Shown in pieces: positions 42,794 to 51,512 of a stretch of DNA of 64,000 nucleotides. Position numbers and translations under genes: made by a program. Under the pieces are notes generated by a model that ran no database searches, was not told where the DNA came from, and saw only the letters and a program-made list of their open reading frames with translations. How positions within the stretch are numbered: the stretch's first letter is position 1; every line of letters begins with the position of its first letter. Source of the DNA: MADRE3 sp963718195 (GTDB taxonomy: Bacteria; Desulfobacterota; Desulfobulbia; Desulfobulbales; Desulfocapsaceae). The stretch lies in contig CAVQYQ010000001.1 of the NCBI GenBank assembly GCA_963718195.1, forward strand, positions 62,001 through 126,000. Reading direction: 5' to 3'.

Positions 42794-43762
42794 ATGATGA
42801 ATGAAGCCTTAATTCTGGAAAAACTGGACCAGCTCTCAGCCGAGGTACAATCTCTGAAATCAGATGTCCTGCAGGAATTAAAGAGTGACCTGGAGCCACT
42901 TCTCAAACAGGCCCAGCCCGATATGGGAAGTTTTCTAGCTGATATCGAGGATGGTTACACCAACGAAAAAGCAGTTCATCTCGCTAAAAATGTACTGACC
43001 AGCCTGGATGAGCTCAATGAGATGGTAGACACACTCAAAGCTGGTGTTGAATTAAAAAATGATCTTGTTCCTATAGCGCAGCAGGCATACCCTTCGACCA
43101 TAAACTTTTTCAACGAACTGGAAGGAGATTTTCGTATCGATGAACTCACCATTCTGCTCAGGAAAGTTTTAACGAACCTCGAAAATCTTGGGGAAGCAGT
43201 CGATATGCTTAAAGCCGGTGTAGAACTTCGGGATGACTTAATCCCGATCGTTCAGCTCGTCTACCCCAGATTACTGCGCTTCATGAACTCATTGCATGAG
43301 GGTGAATTCCAGGCCGAGAAACTTGGCGATCTACTCCACACGGTCTTAATCAATATTCACACCTTAAGCGATCTGCTGAACATGGCACAACCGATGACAG
43401 AACTTGTCAAGGAGTTCACCACTGTCATGCAGGGATCGGATGTGATGAACAGTGTCAACGTCTGGCTGGACAGCCTGCAGCAGAGCAGTGGCATCGTTAA
43501 ACTGGCCGGAACCACCTGGGCGCAGGTAAAAAGGCTCGATTACAACGAGAAACAGGTAGAGGAAATTTGTCAGGCGATTTCCTCGTTTGACATGGCAAAG
43601 GTTGAGCCCGTCGGCCCGATGTCCATGATAAAACATATGAGAGATCCCAAGGTGCAGACAGCTCTCGGGTTCCTTTTCACGATACTCATGACGATGGGAA
43701 CTGTACTGCAGACCTATCAGGATGATAAGAATCAGCAAGAAAATGTTAAAGAACAGACATAA
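42794..43762 (+). CDS. DUF1641 domain protein with three internal repeats
   Basis: A 322-residue, mostly helical protein. Three consecutive units of about 55-65 residues share the pattern 'DLVPIAQQAYPSTINFFNEL' then 'LTILLRKVLTNLENLGEAVD'. The units end in near-identical 'MVDTLKAGVELKNDLVPI' and 'AVDMLKAGVELRDDLIPI' segments. The DUF1641 region is toward the C-terminus ('VKLAGTTWAQVKRLDYNEKQVEEI'), with a weakly hydrophobic stretch at about 290-308. DUF1641 genes are frequent neighbours of sulfide:quinone oxidoreductases and formate dehydrogenases; the function is unknown. The SQR gene follows 72 bases later. It may be a membrane-associated partner of that enzyme. Confidence 0.82.
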   Translation: MMNEALILEKLDQLSAEVQSLKSDVLQELKSDLEPLLKQAQPDMGSFLADIEDGYTNEKAVHLAKNVLTSLDELNEMVDTLKAGVELKNDLVPIAQQAYPSTINFFNELEGDFRIDELTILLRKVLTNLENLGEAVDMLKAGVELRDDLIPIVQLVYPRLLRFMNSLHEGEFQAEKLGDLLHTVLINIHTLSDLLNMAQPMTELVKEFTTVMQGSDVMNSVNVWLDSLQQSSGIVKLAGTTWAQVKRLDYNEKQVEEICQAISSFDMAKVEPVGPMSMIKHMRDPKVQTALGFLFTILMTMGTVLQTYQDDKNQQENVKEQT

Positions 43763-43834
43763 ACAATCAACAGAGCCAAAAATCGATAACTCAAACCCGT
43801 CCTAAATCAGACCGCAAAGGAGGCAACAACAGTC

Positions 43835-45058
43835 ATGAAAAAACTAGTCATACTCGGTGCTGGAAGCGCTGGCACTATGATGGCAAACAAAATGAGGAGA
43901 GATCTGGATGATGACTGGTCCATTACCTTGATTGACAAGGATAATGTCCACTATTATCAGCCAGGATATCTCTTCGTGCCTTTTGGCATCAACAAACCGC
44001 ATGAAATCAGAAGAAGTCGTCGAGAATTTATCAAGCCCGGAATAGATTTTGTCATTTCCAAACTGACGAATGTTGACTGGGATAAGCAGGAAGTCAGCAC
44101 AGCTACGGAAGGAAAATTCAATTATGACATCCTGATCATGTCAACAGGGTGCGATATTCGCCCCGACGAGATCGAGGGACTTGAAGAAGGATGGGGAAAT
44201 GATATTTACGGCTACTATCGTTTTAACGACTGCCAGGAACTGGGCAAGGCGCTGAAACGATTCAAAGGCGGCAAAATGGTAGTTAATATTGCCGAGATGC
44301 CGATCAAGTGCCCGGTGGCACCGCTGGAATTTGCCTTTCTTGCAGACTGGTATTTCCATCAACGTGGGATTCGTGATGACGTGGAAATTGAGTTTGTCAC
44401 GCCTCTTTCAGGCGCATTTACCAAGCCGGTCGCAACCAAGGTGCTCACCGACGCCTGCGAAGATAAAAATATCAAGATCATCCCGAACTTCGCGCTGGGC
44501 TCAGTAGATCATACTGAAAAGGTGATCCAGGCCTATGACGGATCCGAAGTCGGCTACGACATGCTCGTTTCCATTCCACCTAACTTCGGTGCACAGGTCA
44601 TGATCGATTCCGGTATCAGTGACCCGATGGGATATATCCCGGTTGACAAGCACACCCTGCAGCCGGAAGGTAGAGAAAATGTCTGGGTTCTCGGTGATGG
44701 TACCGATGTTCCAACCTCCAAGGCCGGAGCAGTTGCCCATTTCCAGGGTGACGTGCTCCATGAGAATATCATGGCCTATGTAACGGGAGGTGAACAACAT
44801 GCCCGCTCCGACGGGCATGCGGTCTGATTCATAGAATCAGGCTTCGGGAAAGCCTACATCATCGACTTCAACTATGACACCGAACCACTGACCGGAAAGT
44901 ACCCCTTTCCTGCTATTGGACCTCTGAATCTGCTTAAAGATACGGAGATGAACCACATGGCCAAACTGATGTTCAAATGGGCCTATTTTAACCTGCTCCT
45001 CAAGGGCGCTTGGCTCGGACCACCTGATCTTATGATGGAAGGTAAGATCAAGGCATAA
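43835..45058 (+). CDS. Sulfide:quinone oxidoreductase-like flavoprotein with a probable selenocysteine (in-frame UGA)
   Basis: A 407-codon frame read through one in-frame TGA at 44825-44827 (codon 331). FAD binding is 'LVILGAGSAGTMMANKM', and 'VWVLGDGTDVPTSKAGAVAHFQ' is the second FAD segment. C133 ('NDCQELGKAL') and C159 ('MPIKCPVAP') align with the first two redox cysteines of SQR (Cys128 and Cys160 in the Acidithiobacillus enzyme). The TGA falls exactly where the third cysteine is expected, in [D-G-H-A-V]-TGA-[F-I-E-S-G-F-G-K-A]; relatives have CFIESGFGK. After the TGA the frame continues with 75 conserved codons ('DFNYDTEPLTGKYPFP') to a natural stop before a terminator. A SECIS-like hairpin lies 11 bases after the TGA. 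SQR oxidises sulfide and passes electrons to quinone at the membrane. Without recoding, the product ends at residue 330 without its last catalytic residue. Confidence 0.85.
44825..44855 (+). promoter_or_regulatory. UGA codon and bacterial SECIS-like element in the SQR gene
   Basis: UGA at 44825-44827 is followed by 11 bases. A hairpin then has a perfect 6-bp stem, AGGCTT (44839-44844) with AAGCCT (44850-44855), and the loop CGGGA with G in its second position. The loop begins 18 bases after the UGA, within the range of bacterial SECIS elements. A second small stem, TGATTC (44825-44830) with GAATCA (44834-44839), includes the UGA itself and shares base 44839 with the first stem. The two may therefore alternate. 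Confidence 0.7.
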
Positions 45059-45066
45059 AGCAGTCT

Positions 45067-45105
45067 AAACGGAGAATCCGGATCAATTACCGGATTCTCC
45101 GTTTT
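45067..45105 (+). terminator. Strong Rho-independent terminator after the SQR gene
   Basis: A perfect 15-bp stem (45067-45081 with 45090-45104) around an 8-base loop ATCAATTA, ending in a T-run. It starts 9 bases after the second, natural stop codon of the SQR frame. This supports that stop being the true end of the gene. Confidence 0.95.
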
Positions 45106-45297
45106 TCGGCCAATCCCCCCAGCTCTTAGCCATCCTCTATCTTCTCTCTTTATTCTTCCAGAACATCTACATCGCGCAGATCAGCGGTTGTATTTGACAG
45201 AAATCTCAAGATAACTACCGTTTCATCCCCGATTTCACTTTCAAATAATTGAAACAATCGGCTATGGTACTATTCAACAAAACCAGACGCGGCTGTT

Positions 45298-46929
45298 ATG
45301 CCGCTTTTCATATTGAGCAGCATTCAATCGGGCAATGCAATATCAGGGATGAAGCCACACTGGACCTATTCTGATATCTTCGATCTTGAATATTTTTTTC
45401 ATCGTGATCAGGAGATCAAGGACTCACTGCTGCACCAGAGGGATCGTTCGATTTTCCTTGAACTCGAAGAGCAGGAGAAGAGTGAATTCACTGAACAGCA
45501 GACGCTTCTCTTGTCCTGGGTTAAAGAAAACAGGAAGCTGCTCGGTCAAGAGGCGGTTTCGGAACTTCCCGGACCTCTTATCGGTGAAGCACTGCGGCTT
45601 GTAATGACATTATTTCCACTCTTCGGGGTTGTGGCTGGTCTGCTTGCTGGTCTTGCTTTTTTTTCATATTCGGGAACAACTCCGGTAAATGTCTTTCATT
45701 TTCTCTTTCTGTTCATCTTTACACAGCTCTTGCTTGTCCTGATTCTACTGTTCAGAGTCCTGTTAAAAGGTATTGGGTTGGTCAAGCAGTCATATCCGGT
45801 CACTTTCAAGCTCTACACCGCCGTGACTGCCCGCCTTGCCAGCAGGCTCCAGCAGCGTCTCCGCACTGCTGTTCCCGGGAAAGGGCGTATCACCTATCAA
45901 CAGATCGCAGGCCTCGCCAGAACAGTGCACTATAAATACGGCTCACTGCTCTACTGGCCGCTCTTTTCAATCAGCCAGCGCACCCTGGTGGGCTTTAACG
46001 CAGGACTGCTTGCAGCAACCCTTTTTCGAGTTACCACGAGTGATCTGGCGTTCGGCTGGCAGTCAACCGTTCAGTTTAGTTCAGATACACTTTTCAGGGG
46101 GGTCAAAATTCTTGCTCTCCCCTGGTCATGGATGTTTCCGGAGAGCCTTGCCTACCCATCTCTTGCGGCAATTGAGGGCAGCAGAATCATATTGAAGGAT
46201 GGCATCTATCACCTGGCAACCCAGGATCTTGTCTCCTGGTGGCCATTTCTGCTCTTGTGTCTCCTGGTATATGGGTTGCTTTTCCGCATCCTGTTGAGCT
46301 TAGTCGCCTACGCCTATCAGCAACGCTGCCTGCGCACCATCAATCTCGACAGTACCGATGGTCTGTCCGTTATAAGGAGAATGCAGAGCCCGCTGATTTC
46401 AACCCAGGCAGCCAGTGGCGAAAAGCAGACATCTCAGCTGGACGAAACCATCGATAAAGACACGTTCTGGAACCAGGGCGCCCCAACAGACGGACCGGGC
46501 CAATTTCCTCTGCTGCTTTTGACAGCCTATGATATTGCCAGACAATCTGAGCTTGCCCCCGTTCTATCTTTTCTTCAGCGCCGGGGATTCACGGTTGACC
46601 ACCAGGAGATCATGATGCAGGATTATCCCTCAGACCAGCTGCTTCTCAGCCGCCTGGAGGAGCGGAACCTGAAAAGTGATGTCGGAATATTCCTGTTGAT
46701 GGAATCCTGGATGCCACCCATTGGCGAAGTAATCGACTTTATAAAAAAAATGCGAACCATCGTCCATAAAAACTCTCCGATTTATGTTGGCTTGGTCGGC
46801 AAACCGACAAACACACACCATTTTACAAGCCCGAAACCGGAAGAGTGCAGAATATGGAAGCAGAAACTCGATGCATTCTCAGATCCTTTCCTGAAAATTT
46901 TTCCCTATTCCGAAGATGAAAACACCTGA
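45298..46929 (+). CDS. DUF2868 domain membrane protein
   Basis: A 543-residue membrane protein; the start may instead be the ATG at 45349, which removes 17 residues and begins 'MKPHWTYSDIFDLEYFF', a better match for the family's N-terminus. Hydrophobic pairs lie at about residues 100-150 and again near 225-250 and 310-340. The hydrophilic C-terminal third (about 400-540) has a Rossmann-like look ('FPLLLLTAYDIARQSEL', 'IYVGLVGKPTNT'). DUF2868 is regularly encoded directly before a DUF3482 GTPase, as here with a 14-base overlap, and the two probably form one complex. The function is unknown. Confidence 0.82.
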   Translation: MPLFILSSIQSGNAISGMKPHWTYSDIFDLEYFFHRDQEIKDSLLHQRDRSIFLELEEQEKSEFTEQQTLLLSWVKENRKLLGQEAVSELPGPLIGEALRLVMTLFPLFGVVAGLLAGLAFFSYSGTTPVNVFHFLFLFIFTQLLLVLILLFRVLLKGIGLVKQSYPVTFKLYTAVTARLASRLQQRLRTAVPGKGRITYQQIAGLARTVHYKYGSLLYWPLFSISQRTLVGFNAGLLAATLFRVTTSDLAFGWQSTVQFSSDTLFRGVKILALPWSWMFPESLAYPSLAAIEGSRIILKDGIYHLATQDLVSWWPFLLLCLLVYGLLFRILLSLVAYAYQQRCLRTINLDSTDGLSVIRRMQSPLISTQAASGEKQTSQLDETIDKDTFWNQGAPTDGPGQFPLLLLTAYDIARQSELAPVLSFLQRRGFTVDHQEIMMQDYPSDQLLLSRLEERNLKSDVGIFLLMESWMPPIGEVIDFIKKMRTIVHKNSPIYVGLVGKPTNTHHFTSPKPEECRIWKQKLDAFSDPFLKIFPYSEDENT

Positions 46930-48337
46930 AATTGCGATAATCGGGCATCCGAACGAAGGCAAATCTTCGGTATTGTCAACCCTTGCTGAAGATGACTCCG
47001 TTCGAATCAGTCCGATACCAGGTGAGACAACTGAGTGTCGGACCTTTCCGGTTATCATTGACGGCAGAGAAGTATTGCGTTTTACCGACACACCCGGATT
47101 TCAATATCCACAGCAGATTCTGGAAGCACTTAAAACATTTACGGGCAATAGTGATACACGTTTGCAGCAGCTCATGGAGTTTACCGGTTCCTCTGATCAG
47201 TTTGCGGATGACCATGAACTGTTGCGCCCGGTTGTTCGGGGTGCAGGTATTATCTATGTAGTTGACGGCTCCCGACCGGTGCGCTCGGTGGACAGGGCTG
47301 AAATGGAAATTTTACGGTTGATCGGCAGGCCCAGAATGGCGGTTATCAACTGCAAAGATGATAATTTCGAATACCTTGATGACTGGAAAGACGAATTCAG
47401 GAAGCGATTCAATGCAAACAGGCTTTTTAATGCACACCGGGCCACCTACATCGAACGTATAGAGCTTCTCGAGTCCCTCAAAGCAATTGACCAGGACTGG
47501 CACACACTCCTCAGCGAGATTATCACGTCATTCAAAACGGACTGGGAGTCCCGAACGAAGAGTTGTTCCGAAATTATCTGTTCCCTTTTGAAACGAAGCT
47601 TGTCGCTGCAACTGGTCGAAAACGTGTCAACCGATGAGGATAGTGCCCGGAAAGAGACGAAGCTGATTCAGGAATACAGCAGGCGTGTGATGGACATGGA
47701 AGACCAGGCACATCAGCAGATTCGATCTCTTTTCAAGCATAACATCTTTGATTATAAACTCTCCAACCACTCAATTCTTCGTGAAGATCTCTTCAATGAA
47801 AAGACCTGGCAGCTGCTTGGCCTGACCCGCAAGCAGTTTATGATCCTTGGTGGGCTCGGCGGAGCTGCGATCGGTGCAGGTATCGACATCGCCGCCCTGG
47901 GCCATGGCCTTGGCCTTTTTACTGCCATTGGCGGAATTGCGGGAACAGTTGGAGCAATCGCGGGGAAAAACCGAATTTCTGCGGATGCCTCTTTCATGGG
48001 GGTCAAGATTGCCGGCCCCCAGGTCCTGGTCGGCCCCGCTGAAAATATATCGCTGCTTTTTGTGCTACTCAACAGGGCACTGCTCTACTATCAGCAGTCA
48101 ATAAACTGGGCACACGGGCGACGCGACTACCCGGAGTCCCTGACAGATATTGACTACCATAATTCCGCAGGGTTTACCAAGGACTGGTCAGCTGGAAAGT
48201 TGAAGGTCTGTCATCGTTTTTTCAAATCATTGCATCAGGCCAATGGCAGCAACAGTTTTGAACAGGAAAGGGCGTTACAGGCTGTACTTTTCACCACCCT
48301 TATGGAAATTTCAACCGACAAGAGATCCCGGCAATGA
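46916..48337 (+). CDS. GTPase with DUF3482 domain
   Basis: A 473-residue P-loop GTPase. G1 is 'GHPNEGKSSVLSTL' (about residues 7-20), G2 is around 'GETTECRTF', G3 is 'FTDTPGFQYP' and G4 is 'VINCKDDNFEY' (NCKD in place of NKxD). The DUF3482 part follows from about 200 to 470, with a glycine-rich hydrophobic segment 'ILGGLGGAAIGAGIDIAALGHGLGLF' region at about 312-340 that may insert in or cross the membrane. It overlaps the DUF2868 gene by 14 bases. The role is unknown; the family is Era/dynamin-like in appearance. Its 3' end overlaps the convergent pseudouridine synthase gene by 27 bases. Confidence 0.87.
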   Translation: MKTPEIAIIGHPNEGKSSVLSTLAEDDSVRISPIPGETTECRTFPVIIDGREVLRFTDTPGFQYPQQILEALKTFTGNSDTRLQQLMEFTGSSDQFADDHELLRPVVRGAGIIYVVDGSRPVRSVDRAEMEILRLIGRPRMAVINCKDDNFEYLDDWKDEFRKRFNANRLFNAHRATYIERIELLESLKAIDQDWHTLLSEIITSFKTDWESRTKSCSEIICSLLKRSLSLQLVENVSTDEDSARKETKLIQEYSRRVMDMEDQAHQQIRSLFKHNIFDYKLSNHSILREDLFNEKTWQLLGLTRKQFMILGGLGGAAIGAGIDIAALGHGLGLFTAIGGIAGTVGAIAGKNRISADASFMGVKIAGPQVLVGPAENISLLFVLLNRALLYYQQSINWAHGRRDYPESLTDIDYHNSAGFTKDWSAGKLKVCHRFFKSLHQANGSNSFEQERALQAVLFTTLMEISTDKRSRQ

Positions 48338-49087
48338 CTGGTCTGTCCCAAAACGTTTGATTTCCGATACCAGGGCCGATCTGATTGGCTCCATCTCTGC
48401 ATCAGAAAAGTATGTGGAAAACCCATCGGGAACAGGCGCTGTGATAACCATCCTTTCTCGTTTAACCGGATGTTCAAACACGGAGCAGACAGCGTGAAGA
48501 CCAATTCCATCCTTCACCGGATAGGATTGTTGTGATCCATATTTTTCGTCGCCGGATACCGCAAACCCAAGATGGGCAAGTTGTGAACGAATCTGATGCT
48601 TCCTCCCCGTTACCAGGTCAATGAGATGAAAACAATTCTGTTTATTTTCTCCCAATGTTTTCATGCGTAACAGTGCATGCTGAGAATGTTTGGAAGGCGT
48701 TGGCACGACGATCGTTTTATCCCTGACCCGAAGGAGATGACTGGCCACCTCATCCCATTGATCTCCCATTACTCCTGCCGGATCGCCCGCGCAGGTAACT
48801 GCCGCGTACAGTTTGCTGATTTGCTGATTTCTGATCTGTGATGACAGCCTTCCTGCAGCTTTCGATGTCTTGGCAAAGACGATAACCCCTGACACCGGGC
48901 GATCAAGCCGCTGCACCATGCCAAGGTAAACCTTACCCGGCTTGTTATCCCGCAGTTTAATGTGATCCTTCAGGATCTCCAGAAGGGATGGCCCTCCGCT
49001 GATATCGCCCTGGGTCAGCAGGCCGGCCGGCTTCACGGCAACGAGAACATGGTTGTCCTCATAGAGAATGTTTGGAACTACCCGCAC
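48311..49087 (-). CDS. RluA family pseudouridine synthase
   Basis: A 258-residue RNA-modifying enzyme. The catalytic motif is 'MVQRLDRPVSGVIVFAKTSKAAGRLS' (Asp in RLDRPVSG, about residues 62-69), and 'LVTGRKHQIRSQLAHLG' is the conserved RxHQIR block. 'NILYEDNHVLVAVKPAGLLTQGD' is the typical N-terminus. There is no S4 RNA-binding domain, as in RluA/TruC-like members. The site modified (23S rRNA or tRNA) cannot be told. It is convergent with the DUF3482 gene, with a 27-base overlap of coding ends. Confidence 0.92.
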   Translation of the reverse strand: MRVVPNILYEDNHVLVAVKPAGLLTQGDISGGPSLLEILKDHIKLRDNKPGKVYLGMVQRLDRPVSGVIVFAKTSKAAGRLSSQIRNQQISKLYAAVTCAGDPAGVMGDQWDEVASHLLRVRDKTIVVPTPSKHSQHALLRMKTLGENKQNCFHLIDLVTGRKHQIRSQLAHLGFAVSGDEKYGSQQSYPVKDGIGLHAVCSVFEHPVKRERMVITAPVPDGFSTYFSDAEMEPIRSALVSEIKRFGTDQSLPGSLVG

Positions 49088-49155
49088 GCTATCAAACCCA
49101 TGTTAAGAGAGAGCAACTGAATATTCTGCTGTACGCAGTTTCAATGAATAGATGA

Positions 49156-49581
49156 CTATTCTGGACACGATTGAGCGCTTGAAACATACTCGATGATAAG
49201 TTCACCGGTGGCGGGGTCTTTCCTGGTCACTGTCCTGCCGCCGCATCGCAGGGGAGAGGTCTGCTTCTGGGCCGGTACATACGGCACATAGGCAGGTGTT
49301 TGTCTTTCTTGCTCGATAATTATGGTCTGGGGCGGGGTGGACTTCTGGTAATAGTAGAACCTGTCCCACCTGTCAGGTCGGTGAGAAGGAGGCCGAACAC
49401 CCCAGCCCGGATCAACAGGCCGGTTACCGGCAGGTGGCCTTGAAGACCAGTGCGGCGGCTTTCCCGGGCCATTCCAGCTTTTCGACCCCCATGGCGTACG
49501 CTTGTACCCCGTGTCAGAAAAAACATCTGTTACACCCAGCAACAGACTTAGCGCTGCAACCAGTACTATTAACTTCCTCAT
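49156..49581 (-). CDS. Small secreted Pro/Trp/Arg-rich protein of unknown function
   Basis: A 141-residue protein starting at ATG 49581 (a GTG two codons earlier is less likely; AGGGAG lies 6 bases before the ATG). The signal peptide is 'MRKLIVLVAALSLLLGVTDVFS', cleaved near 'FSDT'. The mature N-terminal half is rich in Pro, Gly, Trp and Arg ('GKPPHWSSRPPAGNRPVDPG'), a low-complexity extended segment. The C-terminus has two Cys ('LRCGGRTVT...SSAQSCPE') that could form a disulfide, and 'KDPATGELIIEYV'. I do not recognise the family. It is probably periplasmic or in the outer envelope. Confidence 0.6.
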   Translation of the reverse strand: MRKLIVLVAALSLLLGVTDVFSDTGYKRTPWGSKSWNGPGKPPHWSSRPPAGNRPVDPGWGVRPPSHRPDRWDRFYYYQKSTPPQTIIIEQERQTPAYVPYVPAQKQTSPLRCGGRTVTRKDPATGELIIEYVSSAQSCPE

Positions 49582-49829
49582 AGCCACTCCCTGATGGGAT
49601 TTACGGTTTACACTCCCATTATAATCATAGAATAGAGGTGTGCCAATGTTACTGAAAATCTGCGGTTACACGACAAACCGTGACGCTGAGAAATCATGGT
49701 GACCAGAAAAAAGAATAATTCCAGTGATTCTTTCCACCTGAAACGGTATATAATCAGTGGCTGCTTGGACAATATGCAAAAAATAATGGATCAACTCACC
49801 GTTACGGCTCAACGAGACAACCCTTCACA

Positions 49830-51467
49830 ATGAAAAATCTATACAACCCGCTGCTTCGGGGCATCGTTTCAATCTGTCTCTTTATCTTCCTAAAATCCCT
49901 GATCTCCTATGTTGTGCTTTCAAGCTTTGCCACCCTATCCATCGATGCCCAGTTTAATCATGACGACGTTGTTACTGCTTACTATTCGACCGGAATCAAC
50001 GGGCTTGGGTTTCGGGAAAAAAACAACAAGCAATCGGAAACATTCAGCGGTGGTGAGCGAAGTTCACAGGTTATCTATCTCAATAACCATGTGACGAGAC
50101 GATTGAGGATCGATCCGGGAAATAAGGCCGGCAATGTCAAACTCTATGAAATCAAACTCAGCAGCCGTTTTGGACCTGACATCACCTTCGATCATCGACA
50201 GATCTTTGAAAACTTTGTTCCAAAACAGACAATTACGTCCTACTCACTTGAGTCCGACCACCTGCTCGTCACAACAGATTCCCCCGACCCTTATCTTACC
50301 CTCAAGGGAAATCTGGTACTGACAAATCCCTTCTTGAGCTTCTTTCTTCCTCTTCTTTTTGCACTGCTGTTTTTTGTCTTTTCCAACCACATCTCACTGC
50401 TTGCCATTGATGCCGTTAAAGATATCAACAGTAAAAAGTCATCAGCCGGGGTCAACTATAACTCGCTTGACGGCGTCCGCGGCCTCGCAGCACTCATGAT
50501 TCTTGGTGTTCATACCGGAGTTCTCGACAAGGGAGGCATATTCGGTGTCTGGCTTTTTTTCTGCCTCAGTGGATTTCTGCTCGCCTCACCCTTTATCGGA
50601 CAACCGGACAAATCGCTTTCCTACCAGTACATGACCACCTATCTCTTTAGGCGATGTAAACGTATCATCCCGATGTATTTTACCATGATTACCTGTTTTA
50701 CCTTGTTCAGCGGTCACATCGATGTTGCGATCAGACACTATCTATTCCTCCAGGCGGACGGCCACTACTGGACAATTACCCAGGAGATGTTTTTCTATCT
50801 GCTCCTTCCTGCGGTTATGATTATCAATACCCTGCTGGTCCGAATCAGGCCTGTCCTTTCAATCGTCTATTTTCTGCTGCTCGTCGTCGGCTCAAACATG
50901 TTTTTAGACCCAGACATCATACGTTTATACGGAAATGGCGCATCATTGAAGCCCCATGCAGGTATATTTTTCTCCGGGATATTGTTTGCCGTTATCTACA
51001 GACAGGTAGCTGACTCAACCCAATTTTCAAACACCTGCAGCAAAGCCCTGCCCCGGAAAATCATGTCCTTGAGTGGGCTCCTGCTGATAACAGCTGTTCT
51101 GGTATTATTCTCTCCCGCCTTGAATCGGCAGCTACCATTCGATGCCTCCACCCATCCCGGCTGGTTCGGTTTTCTTGGTGCCCTGTTTATCTTTTTTACG
51201 ATTATGGCAAGAGGGAGTCTTCTCGACCGGGTAATGAACTTCCTGCCGCTGCGGGCGCTCGGCATTGTCGGATTCAGCTTTTACCTGCTGCACCCCCAGG
51301 TAATCAGCTGTGTCAGGGCGATATCAACCTATTTTACCAATTACTACCCGACCGGGTTCGTTCTCTTTTTGATGAGCGGGGTGATGACCTACCTGCTTTC
51401 TGTTTTTACTTACTCGTATATTGAAAGACCGTTCATTGCACTGTCACAGAAACAGAGGAAAACATGA
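49830..51467 (+). CDS. Acyltransferase 3 family membrane protein with an N-terminal extracytoplasmic domain
   Basis: A 545-residue protein. Residues 1-190 contain an N-terminal span, an extracytoplasmic region of about 140 residues and a second span. The acyltransferase-3 domain begins at about 210 with 'LDGVRGLAALMILGVHTGVL' (family catalytic His in 'GVHTG'). It continues with about ten spans to the C-terminus ('GFSFYLLHPQVISC', 'YSYIERPFIALS'). Such enzymes O-acetylate surface glycans, lipid A or peptidoglycan. The N-terminal domain is not one I recognise from OatA-type proteins. It is a single-gene unit; the substrate is unknown. Confidence 0.87.
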   Translation: MKNLYNPLLRGIVSICLFIFLKSLISYVVLSSFATLSIDAQFNHDDVVTAYYSTGINGLGFREKNNKQSETFSGGERSSQVIYLNNHVTRRLRIDPGNKAGNVKLYEIKLSSRFGPDITFDHRQIFENFVPKQTITSYSLESDHLLVTTDSPDPYLTLKGNLVLTNPFLSFFLPLLFALLFFVFSNHISLLAIDAVKDINSKKSSAGVNYNSLDGVRGLAALMILGVHTGVLDKGGIFGVWLFFCLSGFLLASPFIGQPDKSLSYQYMTTYLFRRCKRIIPMYFTMITCFTLFSGHIDVAIRHYLFLQADGHYWTITQEMFFYLLLPAVMIINTLLVRIRPVLSIVYFLLLVVGSNMFLDPDIIRLYGNGASLKPHAGIFFSGILFAVIYRQVADSTQFSNTCSKALPRKIMSLSGLLLITAVLVLFSPALNRQLPFDASTHPGWFGFLGALFIFFTIMARGSLLDRVMNFLPLRALGIVGFSFYLLHPQVISCVRAISTYFTNYYPTGFVLFLMSGVMTYLLSVFTYSYIERPFIALSQKQRKT

Positions 51468-51512
51468 CCTCTTGAAAATGACCGGGTCAGATTTCCGCTC
51501 ATCATAGCCGTT

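Noticed and set aside
44825..44827. Reading the TGA as an ordinary stop, making the SQR a truncated pseudogene.
   Set aside because: The 75 codons after it are well conserved with no other stop or frameshift, the TGA replaces a catalytic cysteine exactly, a SECIS-like hairpin follows, and the terminator sits after the second stop. Sequencing error remains possible but would need to hit this one codon.
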